Below are positions 17,316-27,600 of a stretch of 64,000 bases of DNA, piece after piece. Source of the stretch: Roseiconus lacunae (GTDB lineage: Bacteria; Planctomycetota; Planctomycetia; Pirellulales; Pirellulaceae); the NCBI RefSeq assembly GCF_008312935.1, contig NZ_VSZO01000001.1, forward strand, positions 682,001-746,000. Direction: 5' to 3'. The number at the start of each line of letters is the position of its first letter. The first letter of the stretch is position 1. The position numbers and the translations under genes are program-made. A model generated the notes under the pieces. It was given only the letters and a program-made list of their open reading frames with translations, was not told the DNA's origin and did not search any database.

Positions 17316-18680
17316 ATGGCGACGAAACTGATTGATGAACGGCGAATCAAGGTCCTCAACGACCGATCGCCGGACGACACCAATGCGTACGTGCTGTATT
17401 GGATGCAGCACAGCCAACGGGCCGAACGCAACGAGGCACTCGAATTTGCGATCGGACGTGCCAACGAACATGGTGCCCCCCTCTGCGTCGGCTTCGGATT
17501 AACCGAAGACTACCCCGAGGGATCGCTGCGACACTTCCAGTTCATGCTCGAAGGATTGGCAGAAACCGCGGAGGCAATCCAACGGCGTAACGCCTGCTTC
17601 GTGTTGCGATTGGGTTCGCCCGACCAGGTCGCGATCGACCTCGCAAAGGAAGCGATTGAGGTGGTCACCGACCGCGGTTACCTTCGCCACCACCGCCAAT
17701 GGCGTGAATCAGTCGCCAAAGAAATCGCGGTTCGACTGACTCAAGTCGAATGCGATCTGATTGTCCCGGTCGAGACGGCATCCACCAAACGGGAATACGC
17801 CGCCAGGACGATTCGGTCCAAGATCGAAGAACTGTCCGACGAGTTTCTTCATCAGCTCAGGACAACCCCCGTCGACAGGGAATGCCAATGCGGACCGCAT
17901 GGCGAGTCACTCGACGACATCGATCGTTTACTTAAACAAATGAAGATTGATCGATCAGTTGATTCGCTCGATTGGATCGTAGGCGGCACCTCGGCGGCCC
18001 GGAAGCGTTTGAAACACTTCATCGAAGATCGCTTGACCGGCTATGAACGTGAACGTTCTGATCCGCTTGCCGCGCACGTCTCGACACTCAGTCCCTACCT
18101 GCACTTCGGGATGATCTCGCCCGTCGATGTCGCGATCGCGGTTCGTGATGCACGACAGCGACGCACTTCTGATATCGATAGCTATCTGGAAGAACTGATC
18201 GTTCGCCGCGAGCTAGCCCATAACTTCACCCACTACGCACGCGCGGATTACGACCAGTTTAGCTGCCTGCCCGATTGGGCGATCGAGACACTTCAGGATC
18301 ATCGTGATGACGAACGCCCAACGATCTATACCGCCGACGAACTGGAACATTCACAGACAGACGACGAGATCTGGAATGCGGCGATGACTGAGGTCCGCGA
18401 GCACGGTTACTTGCACAATCAACTGCGAATGTATTGGGGCAAGCGATTCCTTGAATGGACGAATACGCCCGAGTATGCCTATCGCACTTTGCTGAGCTTA
18501 AACAACAAGTATTTTCTCGATGGTCGAGACGCGAACTCCTTCGCCAATGTGGGCTGGGTGTTTGGGCTGCATGATCGTGCATTCGGTGAACGTCCTATCT
18601 TTGGAAAAGTTCGTTATCTATCCAAAGATGGGATCGAGAAAAAATTCGACAGCGAAGCGTACGTCGCACAACTGGACTGA
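17316..18680 (+). CDS. Class II CPD photolyase (deoxyribodipyrimidine photolyase)
   Basis: The protein from ATG 17316 has 454 residues and matches class II photolyases. It has VLYWMQHSQRAERNEALEFA near the start (antenna-domain entry) and GGTSAARKRLKHFIEDRL mid-protein. The FAD and DNA region holds YLHFGMISPVDVA, ELIVRRELAHNFTHY, HGYLHNQLRMYWGKRFLEW and NNKYFLDGRDANSFANVGW. It repairs UV-induced cyclobutane pyrimidine dimers using light. The frame is open from a TTG at 17283 that overlaps the inverted repeat, but the ATG fits the family better. The next gene on the same strand starts 126 bases later. Confidence 0.93.
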   Translation: MATKLIDERRIKVLNDRSPDDTNAYVLYWMQHSQRAERNEALEFAIGRANEHGAPLCVGFGLTEDYPEGSLRHFQFMLEGLAETAEAIQRRNACFVLRLGSPDQVAIDLAKEAIEVVTDRGYLRHHRQWRESVAKEIAVRLTQVECDLIVPVETASTKREYAARTIRSKIEELSDEFLHQLRTTPVDRECQCGPHGESLDDIDRLLKQMKIDRSVDSLDWIVGGTSAARKRLKHFIEDRLTGYERERSDPLAAHVSTLSPYLHFGMISPVDVAIAVRDARQRRTSDIDSYLEELIVRRELAHNFTHYARADYDQFSCLPDWAIETLQDHRDDERPTIYTADELEHSQTDDEIWNAAMTEVREHGYLHNQLRMYWGKRFLEWTNTPEYAYRTLLSLNNKYFLDGRDANSFANVGWVFGLHDRAFGERPIFGKVRYLSKDGIEKKFDSEAYVAQLD

Positions 18681-18806
18681 AACCGTAAGCCGAATGCGTT
18701 CGTGCCTCGCCACTCGGGGATCGGCGATAATGCTTGACTACTTTCTACTTTGTGACGAAAAGACCTGCGCGATTGGATTCGTCAACTTCAATATCGGAAC
18801 GGCCAC

Positions 18807-19673
18807 ATGATTGACTTGCAATCCGACAAATGCGAACCGCGACGTCAATTTACGATCACGACCGCCGATGAGCGCGGCCTGCACTGCCGAACTTGGGCGG
18901 ACGATCAATGCAAGTACGTTTTAATCGTCGTTCACGGGCTTGGCGAGCATAGTGGGTGCTACGACGAATTTGGCTCGGTCATGTGTGAACGCGGCATCGG
19001 GGTATACGCGTTTGATCTTCACGGTCACGGGAAGAGCCCCGGTGTCCGGGGACACGCGCCGTCACTGGATACGCTTGTCGACGACATAGAAGCCGTCTGC
19101 AACTACGTCAGCGAACAACACAATCGTGACGACTCAGGAGTCCAGGTGTCGATTCTCGGACACAGCATGGGAGGCCACTTGGTACTCCGATATGTACTCG
19201 ATCAAGATCGATGCAACGTTGCTCGAGCGATCGTGACGAACCCGATGATCCTCCCCGACAACCCACCGACGAAAGCACAATCATTTGCGGCATGGCTGAC
19301 TTCGAAGGTCATTCCACGCGTACGAATGTCAGCTGATATCGACCCGAGTGACCTTACTCAGGACGAAGATGTTTTGGTCAAGCTTGGCCGTGACCCACTG
19401 ATGCACGAACAACTTTCGATTGGAATCGGTGGAGAACTCATGAGCAGTGGCCATCAAATGGTTGAAAACGCAAATGAACTTTCGATACCGCTATTGGTAT
19501 TGCGTGGCGGGGACGACGACCTATGCGACGTCGAAACAACCGACGCGTTCTGCGATGCGGCAGGGACCCTGTGCGATAGCCACACTTTTGACGGGCTACG
19601 TCACTCGTTGCTATTGGAGAAAGAGCGTGAACAAGTGTTTGACTCAATCCAGCAGTGGCTACTTAAAAAATAG
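18807..19673 (+). CDS. Alpha/beta hydrolase, monoacylglycerol lipase-like (serine aminopeptidase S33 family)
   Basis: 288 residues. The oxyanion-hole strand is VVHGLGEHSG, the DLHGHGKSPG motif follows, and the nucleophile is S120 in GHSMGG. The acid is probably in LRGGDDDLCD and the base is His in DGLRHSLLLEK near the C-terminus. The arrangement is that of monoacylglycerol lipases and lysophospholipases (Hydrolase_4). There is no signal peptide, so it should be cytoplasmic. The substrate is not known. Confidence 0.85.
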   Translation: MIDLQSDKCEPRRQFTITTADERGLHCRTWADDQCKYVLIVVHGLGEHSGCYDEFGSVMCERGIGVYAFDLHGHGKSPGVRGHAPSLDTLVDDIEAVCNYVSEQHNRDDSGVQVSILGHSMGGHLVLRYVLDQDRCNVARAIVTNPMILPDNPPTKAQSFAAWLTSKVIPRVRMSADIDPSDLTQDEDVLVKLGRDPLMHEQLSIGIGGELMSSGHQMVENANELSIPLLVLRGGDDDLCDVETTDAFCDAAGTLCDSHTFDGLRHSLLLEKEREQVFDSIQQWLLKK

Positions 19674-19768
19674 AATTTGAATTGACCATTGGCGTCAGCG
19701 ACGGGCTAACGTACAAGGCACCAGTCTCGCTTTAAGCCCCTCAGGACATTCAGATTAAGCAGTGCCAG

Positions 19769-20260
19769 TCACTCGCTTTCGTAACGTTCGAGCGATTTAT
19801 AGGAAACTGTGTGCAGTAACCGCTGAGCTTGATTGATTAACACCGAGTCCCCCGAGACGATAATTAGGTCATCGCCTTCTTGAACGGCACGTTCGTAGCG
19901 TGAAGCGACTCCGTGTTGCATTCCCCAGCTTTCAACGGCACTCGCCATCCCACCTCCAGCTGCTCCGGCGACCATTCCCGCGATCGGTCCAACGACCAAC
20001 ATAGGTCCAATCATCGTTGCGGTTCCGAGCGCTGCTCCGATCGTGCTTCCGGCGACGGTCGCACCAGCGGTTGTCGCGCCTGTCGGTGGAGAATCGGACG
20101 TCGAGTCTTTGACGTTTGCGGAAATGGCCTCCCGGACATCCGAACGTTTACGAACGACTGAGACCTCGTCGGTCGTAAAACCGGCTTTCTCTAAAACTTC
20201 GATTGCGGTCAAGAAATGGGATGGGTCGTTGTACTGTGCGACAACACATTGGTCACTCAT
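19769..20260 (-). CDS. Stress-protein-17M/YflT-like protein with glycine-rich hydrophobic core
   Basis: 163 residues. The N-terminal 40 residues (FLTAIEVLEKAGFTTDEVSVV) look like the ferredoxin-like fold found in general stress protein 17M/YflT-type proteins. Residues of about 60-115 are Gly/Ala-rich and hydrophobic (TTAGATVAGSTIGAALGTA, then GPIAGMVAGAAGGGMA), able to insert in a membrane. The C-terminal DLIIVSGDSVLINQAQRLLH repeats a beta-alpha pattern. No enzyme motif is seen. The gene stands alone. Confidence 0.55.
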   Translation of the reverse strand: MSDQCVVAQYNDPSHFLTAIEVLEKAGFTTDEVSVVRKRSDVREAISANVKDSTSDSPPTGATTAGATVAGSTIGAALGTATMIGPMLVVGPIAGMVAGAAGGGMASAVESWGMQHGVASRYERAVQEGDDLIIVSGDSVLINQAQRLLHTVSYKSLERYESE

Positions 20261-20497
20261 CGATCAATCCTGCGGGATGAGAAGAGAAAACAGTCCAGGG
20301 CCTGGCACGTTCGGAAACGAAAATGAACATCGTGTGGCCTCACGGCCGGTAGATGTGGCAACCCACGTGCCAAATCCGTAGTCACCGGCTTACCGATTCA
20401 TCACCACGCTCGCTTGACGGTCGTGGGGGAAGCTGTACATCGCTGATTCTGCGTGCTGCCACTGTCACCGCCGATCAGTGAACCCGCATTTTTAGCC

Positions 20498-21274
20498 TTA
20501 GTCGATCCCATGTTGTTCTAGAAAATCATCTGGAATCGAATCAGTCATACGTCCCACCAGACCATAGTAAAACAACTGCGTCCCCTCCATTGATAGGCGA
20601 TGACGGTAGAGTTCGAGATGATAGATATCGAGGTATTTCGAAAAAATCAACTCACGCACCAACTTCGAGAACCCGGTTTGTTCGGCGTGATCGAGAAAGC
20701 TAACCTTGATATTGAAGGCTAACCAGCCATCGGTGCGAACGAGCTTCATCGCGTTAAAGAAAGCTCGCGGTGGAATATCACCGAACCCCAATGCGGCGAC
20801 GCAAGTCAGGCAATCGAATCGCCACTCGCGGAGCTCTGTTTCGGTCTGCGAGGCTAATTCAGTCAAATCTTCGACATAGTAATCATCGTAAACCGTCGAT
20901 CGGTCACGGTAAGCGGCATCGCGTGCCTCCGGGATCAAGTCAACACCGACTAATCTTGCGACACCGTTCCTCTTTAAGACTTCTCCCATCATGCCGTTGC
21001 CGGCACCGAGGTCGATCACGCGCAGTTCACTGATTGGCTCGCGTACAGTATCGAGCGCTCCCTGCAGTAATTCGGCGACTTTCTCGGGAGAATTACAGCG
21101 CAACCGTTCGTAAAAAAGTTGCTCATAGAGACCGGGGCGTCGATAGATCTCAGCGTAGTCGTGAAATCGAAGACGTGTCGCGTGGTTGTCTTCGACCAAA
21201 GTGAAGAAGACTTCATCTTGTTGAAGTTGCTCTGAATTGTCAGGCGGAAACTGAATGCGGTAGTGTTGACTCAT
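20498..21274 (-). CDS. Class I SAM-dependent methyltransferase
   Basis: 258 residues. Motif I is IDLGAGNGMMGEVL near residue 87, with the acidic residue after strand 2 in VGVDLIPEARDAAY and a motif IV-like stretch in FDCLTCVAALGFGDIP. The N-terminal 70 residues resemble a substrate-binding helical cap (ATRLRFHDYAEIYRRPGLYEQLFYERL). The substrate cannot be read from sequence. A perfect 18-bp palindrome lies 57 bases upstream of the ATG. Confidence 0.82.
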   Translation of the reverse strand: MSQHYRIQFPPDNSEQLQQDEVFFTLVEDNHATRLRFHDYAEIYRRPGLYEQLFYERLRCNSPEKVAELLQGALDTVREPISELRVIDLGAGNGMMGEVLKRNGVARLVGVDLIPEARDAAYRDRSTVYDDYYVEDLTELASQTETELREWRFDCLTCVAALGFGDIPPRAFFNAMKLVRTDGWLAFNIKVSFLDHAEQTGFSKLVRELIFSKYLDIYHLELYRHRLSMEGTQLFYYGLVGRMTDSIPDDFLEQHGID

Positions 21275-21330
21275 TCGAAAAATGGTTCGAGTGCGGCGGT
21301 TAAAGCGATACCGTGATTAAGGTTGAAAAC

Positions 21331-21348
21331 TAATGCTTGCAAGCATTA
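21331..21348. promoter_or_regulatory. 18-bp perfect palindrome upstream of the methyltransferase gene
   Basis: TAATGCTTG joined directly to CAAGCATTA gives an unbroken 18-bp dyad, 57 bases upstream of the ATG at 21274. Size, symmetry and position fit a dimeric repressor operator. A chance origin is possible. Confidence 0.45.
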
Positions 21349-21431
21349 ATCGGCGTGATACAGAGAGCGATTGACATCAATAGCGAGCCGTTTCCAGGCC
21401 ACCACCCGCAAGAAAACTCAATTGACGCCGA

Positions 21432-21530
21432 GTGTTCGTCTCAGCTCAATGTTTAGATTCGGCATATCAGCCGACAAAACCGTGGCCAAGCACATGCGGC
21501 TGATCTTTATTTCGAACGGTGACGGATCAC
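21432..21530 (+). repeat. Dispersed palindromic element, copy B (centrally deleted)
   Basis: Starts with GTGTTCGTCT, runs through CATATCAGCCGAC, then jumps directly to AAACCGTGGCCAAGCACATG and CGGCTGATC, and ends GTGACGGATCAC. Compared with full copies it lacks about 25 bases of the left inner arm and loop. Confidence 0.6.
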
Positions 21531-22069
21531 TAACCCAGCCATGAACACCCCTGTGGTATCGTCCTCTTTTGACAACCTCGACGGATTCGCGGCGTCCACT
21601 TAAGACGAAGTTCACCAACGCCAGCGATCGAGGCCCTCGGTGCATTTAGATAATTCAACGATGGGGGGTGTAGGACGTAGCGTCGGCTTGTTGATGGTCA
21701 GATCATCGCCTTGCCCCATCGGTTGCATACTTACTCAGTCGCCTTCTGAACAAGTCGGCCAGCGCTATGCGCCACCAAAAAACTCGGGTGTGACACATCT
21801 GTTCATGGGCGAATGCCCCGCAGGTTGCGGCTTGACCGTAGCCGCGTTGCGATCGCAAATCGCGATGCACACTAGACAAACGAGTACGATTCTTCCGTCA
21901 ACAATGCACACGACGGATCGACCATCCCAAACGTGGTTGCAGTTCACTGCGAGGTACCTCCAAGTCGCCTCCCTAACACGCACCGCATCTGACGCACGAT
22001 GGCTTCGGCGATTTCGCTACCATCAATGGTTAACAAATTCTTATCGTTCCTCCAAATCTGACCATAACG

Positions 22070-23074
22070 ATGTTCAACGCTTATGCCGCGAGTGACCCTG
22101 AAAGTCGACTAGAGAAATTTGAATATGACCCTGGGCCAATTGGCTTGGACGAGGTTGAGATCGCGGTCGAATTCTGCGGGGTTTGCCACAGTGATTTGAG
22201 TATGAAGCAGAACGACTGGGGCATGACCGAATATCCCTTCGTCGGTGGACACGAAGTGGTCGGGCGTATCGTGAACGTCGGCGAGAACGTCGAAGGACTT
22301 GAAGTGGACCAACGCGTCGGCGTCGGGTGGACCGCATCGTCTTGTCTACGCTGCGAACAGTGTCACAGTGGCTACCAGAATCGTTGCCCTGACTCCGTTG
22401 GGACGATCGTTGGACGTCACGGCGGCTTCGCCGATCGTTTGAGAGCCCAGTCGGATTGGGCGATTCCGATCCCTGAAGGCGTCGATCCCGTCGATTGCGG
22501 ACCGTTGTTCTGTGGCGGCCTGACGGTGTTCAACCCCTTTGTGGAAAACCAAATCCTGCCGACCGCACGCGTCGCGGTGATCGGCATCGGTGGACTTGGA
22601 CATATGGCACTACAGTTCGCGAACGCCTGGGGATGCGAGGTCACTGCATTCAGTACCTCACCTGACAAAGAAGAAGAAGCTCGCAAGATGGGCGCGCATC
22701 ATTTTCTCAACTCACGGGATGAAGACGCGCTGCAATCAGTTGCCGGACGCTTTGACATGGTGCTCGACACGGTCAACGCTTCACTCAATTTCGATGCTTA
22801 CATCAATACGCTCAGGCCCGGAGGAAAGCTGCACCTCGTCGGAGCGGTCGACAAAATCGAAGCAACGGTCTTCCCGATGATCGCCGGAGAAAAATCACTC
22901 GGAGGTTCACCGACCGGAAGTATCGTCCGGGCCAAAGAGATGTTGGAATTTTGTGCGCGTCACGAGATTAAACCGATGATCGAAACGTTCCCGATGAGTG
23001 ACGTGAACGAAGCATTGCGGCATCTGGCCGAAGGCAAAGCGCGCTATCGGGTTGTTCTTAAGGCGGACTGGTGA
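22070..23074 (+). CDS. Zinc-dependent NAD(P) alcohol dehydrogenase (cinnamyl-alcohol-dehydrogenase subfamily)
   Basis: 334 residues of the medium-chain dehydrogenase superfamily. Catalytic zinc ligands are Cys in FCGVCHSDL and the His of GGHEVVG. The structural zinc loop has four Cys (CLRCEQCHSGYQNRC). The nucleotide site reads VIGIGGLGHMALQFANAWG. This matches the YahK/CAD-like aldehyde reductases, which usually use NADPH. The physiological substrate is unknown. A strong stem-loop follows at 23101-23130. Confidence 0.9.
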   Translation: MFNAYAASDPESRLEKFEYDPGPIGLDEVEIAVEFCGVCHSDLSMKQNDWGMTEYPFVGGHEVVGRIVNVGENVEGLEVDQRVGVGWTASSCLRCEQCHSGYQNRCPDSVGTIVGRHGGFADRLRAQSDWAIPIPEGVDPVDCGPLFCGGLTVFNPFVENQILPTARVAVIGIGGLGHMALQFANAWGCEVTAFSTSPDKEEEARKMGAHHFLNSRDEDALQSVAGRFDMVLDTVNASLNFDAYINTLRPGGKLHLVGAVDKIEATVFPMIAGEKSLGGSPTGSIVRAKEMLEFCARHEIKPMIETFPMSDVNEALRHLAEGKARYRVVLKADW

Positions 23075-23100
23075 TGCGTCGACCATGAAGGATGACCGTT

Positions 23101-23130
23101 CGTCAGGATTCCGAAAACGGAATCCTGACG
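23101..23130. terminator. Bidirectional stem-loop between convergent genes
   Basis: CGTCAGGATTCCG and CGGAATCCTGACG form a perfect 13-bp stem with an AAAA loop. It lies 27 bases after the alcohol dehydrogenase stop and 100 bases before the end of the convergent DUF1501 gene. No T tract follows on either strand, yet stem length and place argue for a shared transcription end. Confidence 0.6.
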
Positions 23131-23229
23131 ATGTGGTTCGCGATCACCTGGATCATCCTCGCTTCCCGGTGCGTCGGACCCGACGCGTGCGACAGTATTT
23201 GCTGCGATCGTTGATGAATCACACGATGT

Positions 23230-24696
23230 TTACCCTATGACTTCTTCGATTACGTGGCCGTGAACGTCGGTTAGCCGCATGTCACGCCCACTGAACCGAA
23301 AGGTTGATCTTGTATGGTCGACTCCCATCAAGTGCAACATTGTCGCGTGAAAGTCGTGCATCTCAACTCGGTTCTCAACCGCTTTGTAACCCCAATCGTC
23401 GGTCGCACCAAAAATGGTCCCGGCCTTTGTCCCGCCCCCGGCAAGCCAGACGCTAAACCCAAATTGATTGTGATCGCGACCGTTTTTGCCTTGGGCAAAC
23501 GGCGTTCGCCCGAACTCGCCGGCCCAAACGACTAGCGTTTCGTCGAGCAGACCACGTTGACGAAGATCCTTCAACAGCGCCGCGATCGGTTGGTCGACGG
23601 CACGGGCATTGTTCTCGTGCCCCGCCTTCAGATTGGAATGCTGATCCCAACGGTCGCCACCCACCTGCGGGCACGTCAATTCGACAAAGCGGACTCCTCT
23701 TTCGATCATTCGCCGCGCGATCAAACACTGTGCCGCGTAAATCTTTGTCGGCTCATATTTCGCTTCCATGCCATACATCTTTTTCAGATAAGCCGGCTCG
23801 TCGGCCAGTGACATCACGTCGGGGACGGCCATCTGCATCTGATAAGCAAGCTCGTAGTTGCGAATCGCCGATTCAAGGCTGTCATGCTTGCCGAACTGCT
23901 TTGTCGCCAAGCCATCGAGCTGACTGATCAAATCCAACTTGGAACGCTGTTCGGCGACAGAAGATTCGGTCCGTTGAATGTTCGCGACACCTGTTCCCGA
24001 CGGCTTGAAGACCGAACCTTGATAACTTGCCGGAAGAAAACCGCTACCGAAACAATCCAGGCCACCCGGAGGAATTAAACCACCGTTGAGCACAACAAAT
24101 CCCGGGAGCTCCTGGCATTCACTTCCGAGACCATAATTCACCCAAGCTCCCATGCTGGGACGGCCTTGCAGGCCGCTGCCCGTATGCAAGAAATAGTTTG
24201 CGAATGTATGCTCTGGAAAACCTGATGTCATCGAACGAATGACGGCTAATTCATCGACACATTCTGCGACGTGTGGAAATAAGTCGCTAACGGGAATACC
24301 GGATTGACCGTATTGCTTGAATTTCCAAGGACTGGCCAATACCGTGCCGTTGTTGTTGAACTGCGTCGGCTCGACATCGAATAGATCCCCCGGATCTTTG
24401 CCGTTGAATTTGTCCAGCATCGGCTTGGGATCAAAGGTATCGACCTGGGATGGCCCGCCGTCCATGTACAAGAAGATGACGTTCTTGGCACGGACTTGGT
24501 GATGGGGGCCATGACCGGCAAGTTGATCGCCGGTCCCCAGCGCAGCGTCCGGTGTCAGTTCGGCAAACGCCGGATCGGTTTGCAACGCCGCCAGCGCGAC
24601 GGCACCAAACCCGCCTGCACATTGAGTCAACATTTGCCGACGTGAAAGCGGAGGCCCCGCATGTCGCTGGCAAGGATAGAAGTGTCGAGGGATCAT
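23230..24696 (-). CDS. DUF1501 protein with Tat signal
   Basis: 488 residues from the ATG at 24696, which overlaps the stop of the upstream PSCyt1 gene as ATGA. The N-terminus has a Tat-type signal (SRRQMLTQCAGGFGAVALAAL). Typical DUF1501 blocks follow: FLYMDGGPSQVDTFDPKP, WVNYGLGSECQELPGFVVL, FVELTCPQVGGDRWDQHSNL and VVWAGEFGRTPFAQGKNGRDHN. The fold is sulfatase/alkaline-phosphatase-like. In planctomycetes such proteins nearly always pair with a PSCyt1/DUF1549/DUF1553 gene; the joint function, probably at the cell surface or periplasm, is not established. Confidence 0.92.
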   Translation of the reverse strand: MIPRHFYPCQRHAGPPLSRRQMLTQCAGGFGAVALAALQTDPAFAELTPDAALGTGDQLAGHGPHHQVRAKNVIFLYMDGGPSQVDTFDPKPMLDKFNGKDPGDLFDVEPTQFNNNGTVLASPWKFKQYGQSGIPVSDLFPHVAECVDELAVIRSMTSGFPEHTFANYFLHTGSGLQGRPSMGAWVNYGLGSECQELPGFVVLNGGLIPPGGLDCFGSGFLPASYQGSVFKPSGTGVANIQRTESSVAEQRSKLDLISQLDGLATKQFGKHDSLESAIRNYELAYQMQMAVPDVMSLADEPAYLKKMYGMEAKYEPTKIYAAQCLIARRMIERGVRFVELTCPQVGGDRWDQHSNLKAGHENNARAVDQPIAALLKDLRQRGLLDETLVVWAGEFGRTPFAQGKNGRDHNQFGFSVWLAGGGTKAGTIFGATDDWGYKAVENRVEMHDFHATMLHLMGVDHTRSTFRFSGRDMRLTDVHGHVIEEVIG

Positions 24697-27600
24697 CGGA
24701 GAAAAATAAACTCCTTCGTGTTTACGATCACATGGGCAAGCTTCGCCCACAGCTCGGGATTCTCGGCCGCGCAGCCGTGCTCGTTCGCCTGAGACATGAG
24801 ATAAGCCAGTGCGGTCTGCGTTTCCTGCTGAGTGGGCTGGCGCCCGAACGCGGACAAGTACATCCATTCGATTCGTTCGCCGGCTGCTTCGGTTCCGATT
24901 TCTGGGACCTCGTTGAGCGCTCGATCACCCCACTTGGCGGCCAAAGAAACGACCAGCGGGTTGTTCATCATGATCAGCGCCTGAGCCGGCACGTTGGAAA
25001 CATTCCTACGTCCCATCGAACTAAACGGGACAGGCGTATCGAAGGCCAACATAAAGGGTGACAGGAAGTTCCTCCGCACCGCGGTATAAATCGATCGACG
25101 CCCGTCTCCATCCATGGGGCCACTTTTTCCGGGACGACCACGACCGTCCATGAACGACGTCAAATGAATCGGTACCGGAGGCCCGTACATCCGAACATTC
25201 AATTGTCCGGAGATCGCCAGAAGCGAATCACGAATCGCCTCCCCTTCAAGTCGCTGCGGCGGTCGATGATGCCAAAGCAAGTTATTCGGATCTGCAGCAA
25301 CGGCTTGCGGGTCAGCTAAACTTGACATGCGATAGGTCCGCGACAACACGATCGACTTGATAATAGACTTGAGACTTTGCCCGTCATCGGCGAACTTGGT
25401 TGCCAGGTGATCGAGCAACGCCGGATGTGTTGGACGCTGACCTAAGACGCCAAAATCATCGACTGTCGAGACAATTCCACGCCCCATCAATTGATGCCAG
25501 ACACGGTTAACGATCACGCGAGACGTGAGTGGATTGGTGGGATCATTGATCGCTTGGGCTAGTTCCAATCGCCCGCTACCGACTTTGATCTTCATCGGCT
25601 CATCACCCGACAACGCCGTCAAGAAATGACGCGGTTCCAGATCACCGGGTTTGGATGCGTTTCCACGAATTAAAATACGATCGTCTTCGCCGGTCCCGTC
25701 GAGCATCGCGGGAGCTACCCGTGAACGACGAACAATTTGTTTGGCGAGCTGACGACGTGCCAGATCCCATTCTTTGATGATTTGACGCGCTACCGGGTCG
25801 CCTTCGGCCTGCTCAATGGCTGTCTTGAAGACGATTTGATCAAGCCCCACGTTTCCCCAGCCACCGGTGTGACGGTCAACCACTTGAAGCCTTGCGCTGT
25901 TGCCGCGAAAAGCACGCACGTCCCAACGCCGCAGTGACATCTGGTTGCGATTGTCACCGGTTGCCGACAAAACCACTTTTCCGTCGATCAAAAGATTGAC
26001 GCACGTTTCGCCGGGATAAGCTCCACCCCCGATTAAGAATTCGATCTCGTCGAAATCGATCGTAAAATCTTCGGAAGTCAGCGTCCCAGTCAATTCGTCG
26101 CCACGACGGATGTCACCTCCCGGTCGAATGTCATGCGAGTTCACAAAGTAGACGCCCTTGCCATTGATTCGGCCTTGGTACTTGGCGATCGTCTCCAGAG
26201 TCTGAGGAGTCGTGCCAAACGCGTCACCTTCGACCGTCCATCCCTCATAGGTTCCCGATTCAAAATCGGAGAACACTCGCGATTCAAATTTGACACGCTG
26301 ATTCAAGATCGCTTCGGCGGCATCGGCGAACGCTTTCATTGGTGCGTCATATTCGGATAACTTTCGATCCAGTTCGTCGATTCCGGCTTTATCTAGTCCC
26401 TGGGTGACCAACCGAACAGACAACGACGCGTCTTGCTCCGGCACAAATTCCAAGTGCAGTCGATGTCCGACGTAGCGATCCAGATCCAGCTTGACCCAAC
26501 GCTGTCCGGGTTTGATCGGCCGGATCGTTTCACCATGAAGTGGACCGGCAACCAGCCGATGTGAATCAACACAGGCGACCACCCAACCGGCTCCATCGAC
26601 TCGGCAATGGACCTTGCCGTGTTCTAGTTCAAACGTCGGCGTCCGAAGCGTTCTCCCGCTCTTGGGGAGCTTTGCGACGGCGCTCATATTCTTCACGCCT
26701 CCCTCGGAAACCGATTCCAATCCCGACCAAATGGAATCGTTGACGGCTGCGGAAAAGATCGAGACTTCAATTTCGGGCTCTGCGACCGATGTTCCCTTGG
26801 CTTTCCCTTCCATTTGCTTGATCGACGGAGTGCCCGCTCGTCGCGGCTGATCGCCATACAGATAGCCGTCTTGCAGAAATTCCCATCGTTGAATGTCGGC
26901 ATAGTCCACCAGAATCGCCGGATGCTCGAACACATCGGCAGTCGACGGGGGACGAAGATCGTGCTCGGCCAAGACATCCATCAACTGACGGCGGTAGCGT
27001 TCATCGACTTTGGCCAAACGCTCTGCCACCTCGCCGTTCTGCTCCATCGATTCGAATCGGACTTGACGGTAATCGCTACTCTGCAAAAACCCGGAAAGCG
27101 AGTAGTAGTCAGCCGTCGAGATCGCATCAAACTTGTGATCATGACACCGAGCGCACGCGACAGTTACGCCAAGAAATGTCTTGGACATAACATCGATCAT
27201 ATTGTCAAAACGATCCGCTTCGTCTTTGCGAACATCGACCGGAGAATGCACCCATTCACCGAGGTACCAAAACCCGGTTCCTAAAACCGATTCGTTTGCG
27301 CCGGTTTCCGGATGCAAACGTGGGTCGGGCAATAGGTCACCGGCAAGATGTTCTCGCACCAGCTGGTCGTAGGGAACGTCCGCGTTGAATGCCCGGATCA
27401 AATAGTCCCGGTACTGAAATGCGTTCGGGATGTCGTTGTCAAATTCGTGACCACGAGATTCGGCATAGCGAACCGAATCCATCCAGTGGCGTGCCCAGCG
27501 TTCGCCAAAGTGATCCGATGCCAGCATCTGATCAACCACTCGTTCATAAGCACCTGGCGATTGGTCGGCGAGAAACGCTTTGACTTGATCGGGTGTGGGA

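Larger units (their letters stand above)
21275..22069. other. Gene-less stretch between divergent genes
   Basis: These 795 bases hold the palindrome at 21331-21348 and a shortened copy of the dispersed element at 21432-21530. The remaining 540 bases before the alcohol dehydrogenase gene show short open frames without protein features and nothing I can name. Confidence 0.45.

Noticed and set aside
19681-19740. Possible further copy of the dispersed element
   Set aside because: Only GTCAGCGACGGGCTAAC resembles the left arm; neither ends nor right arm are present.
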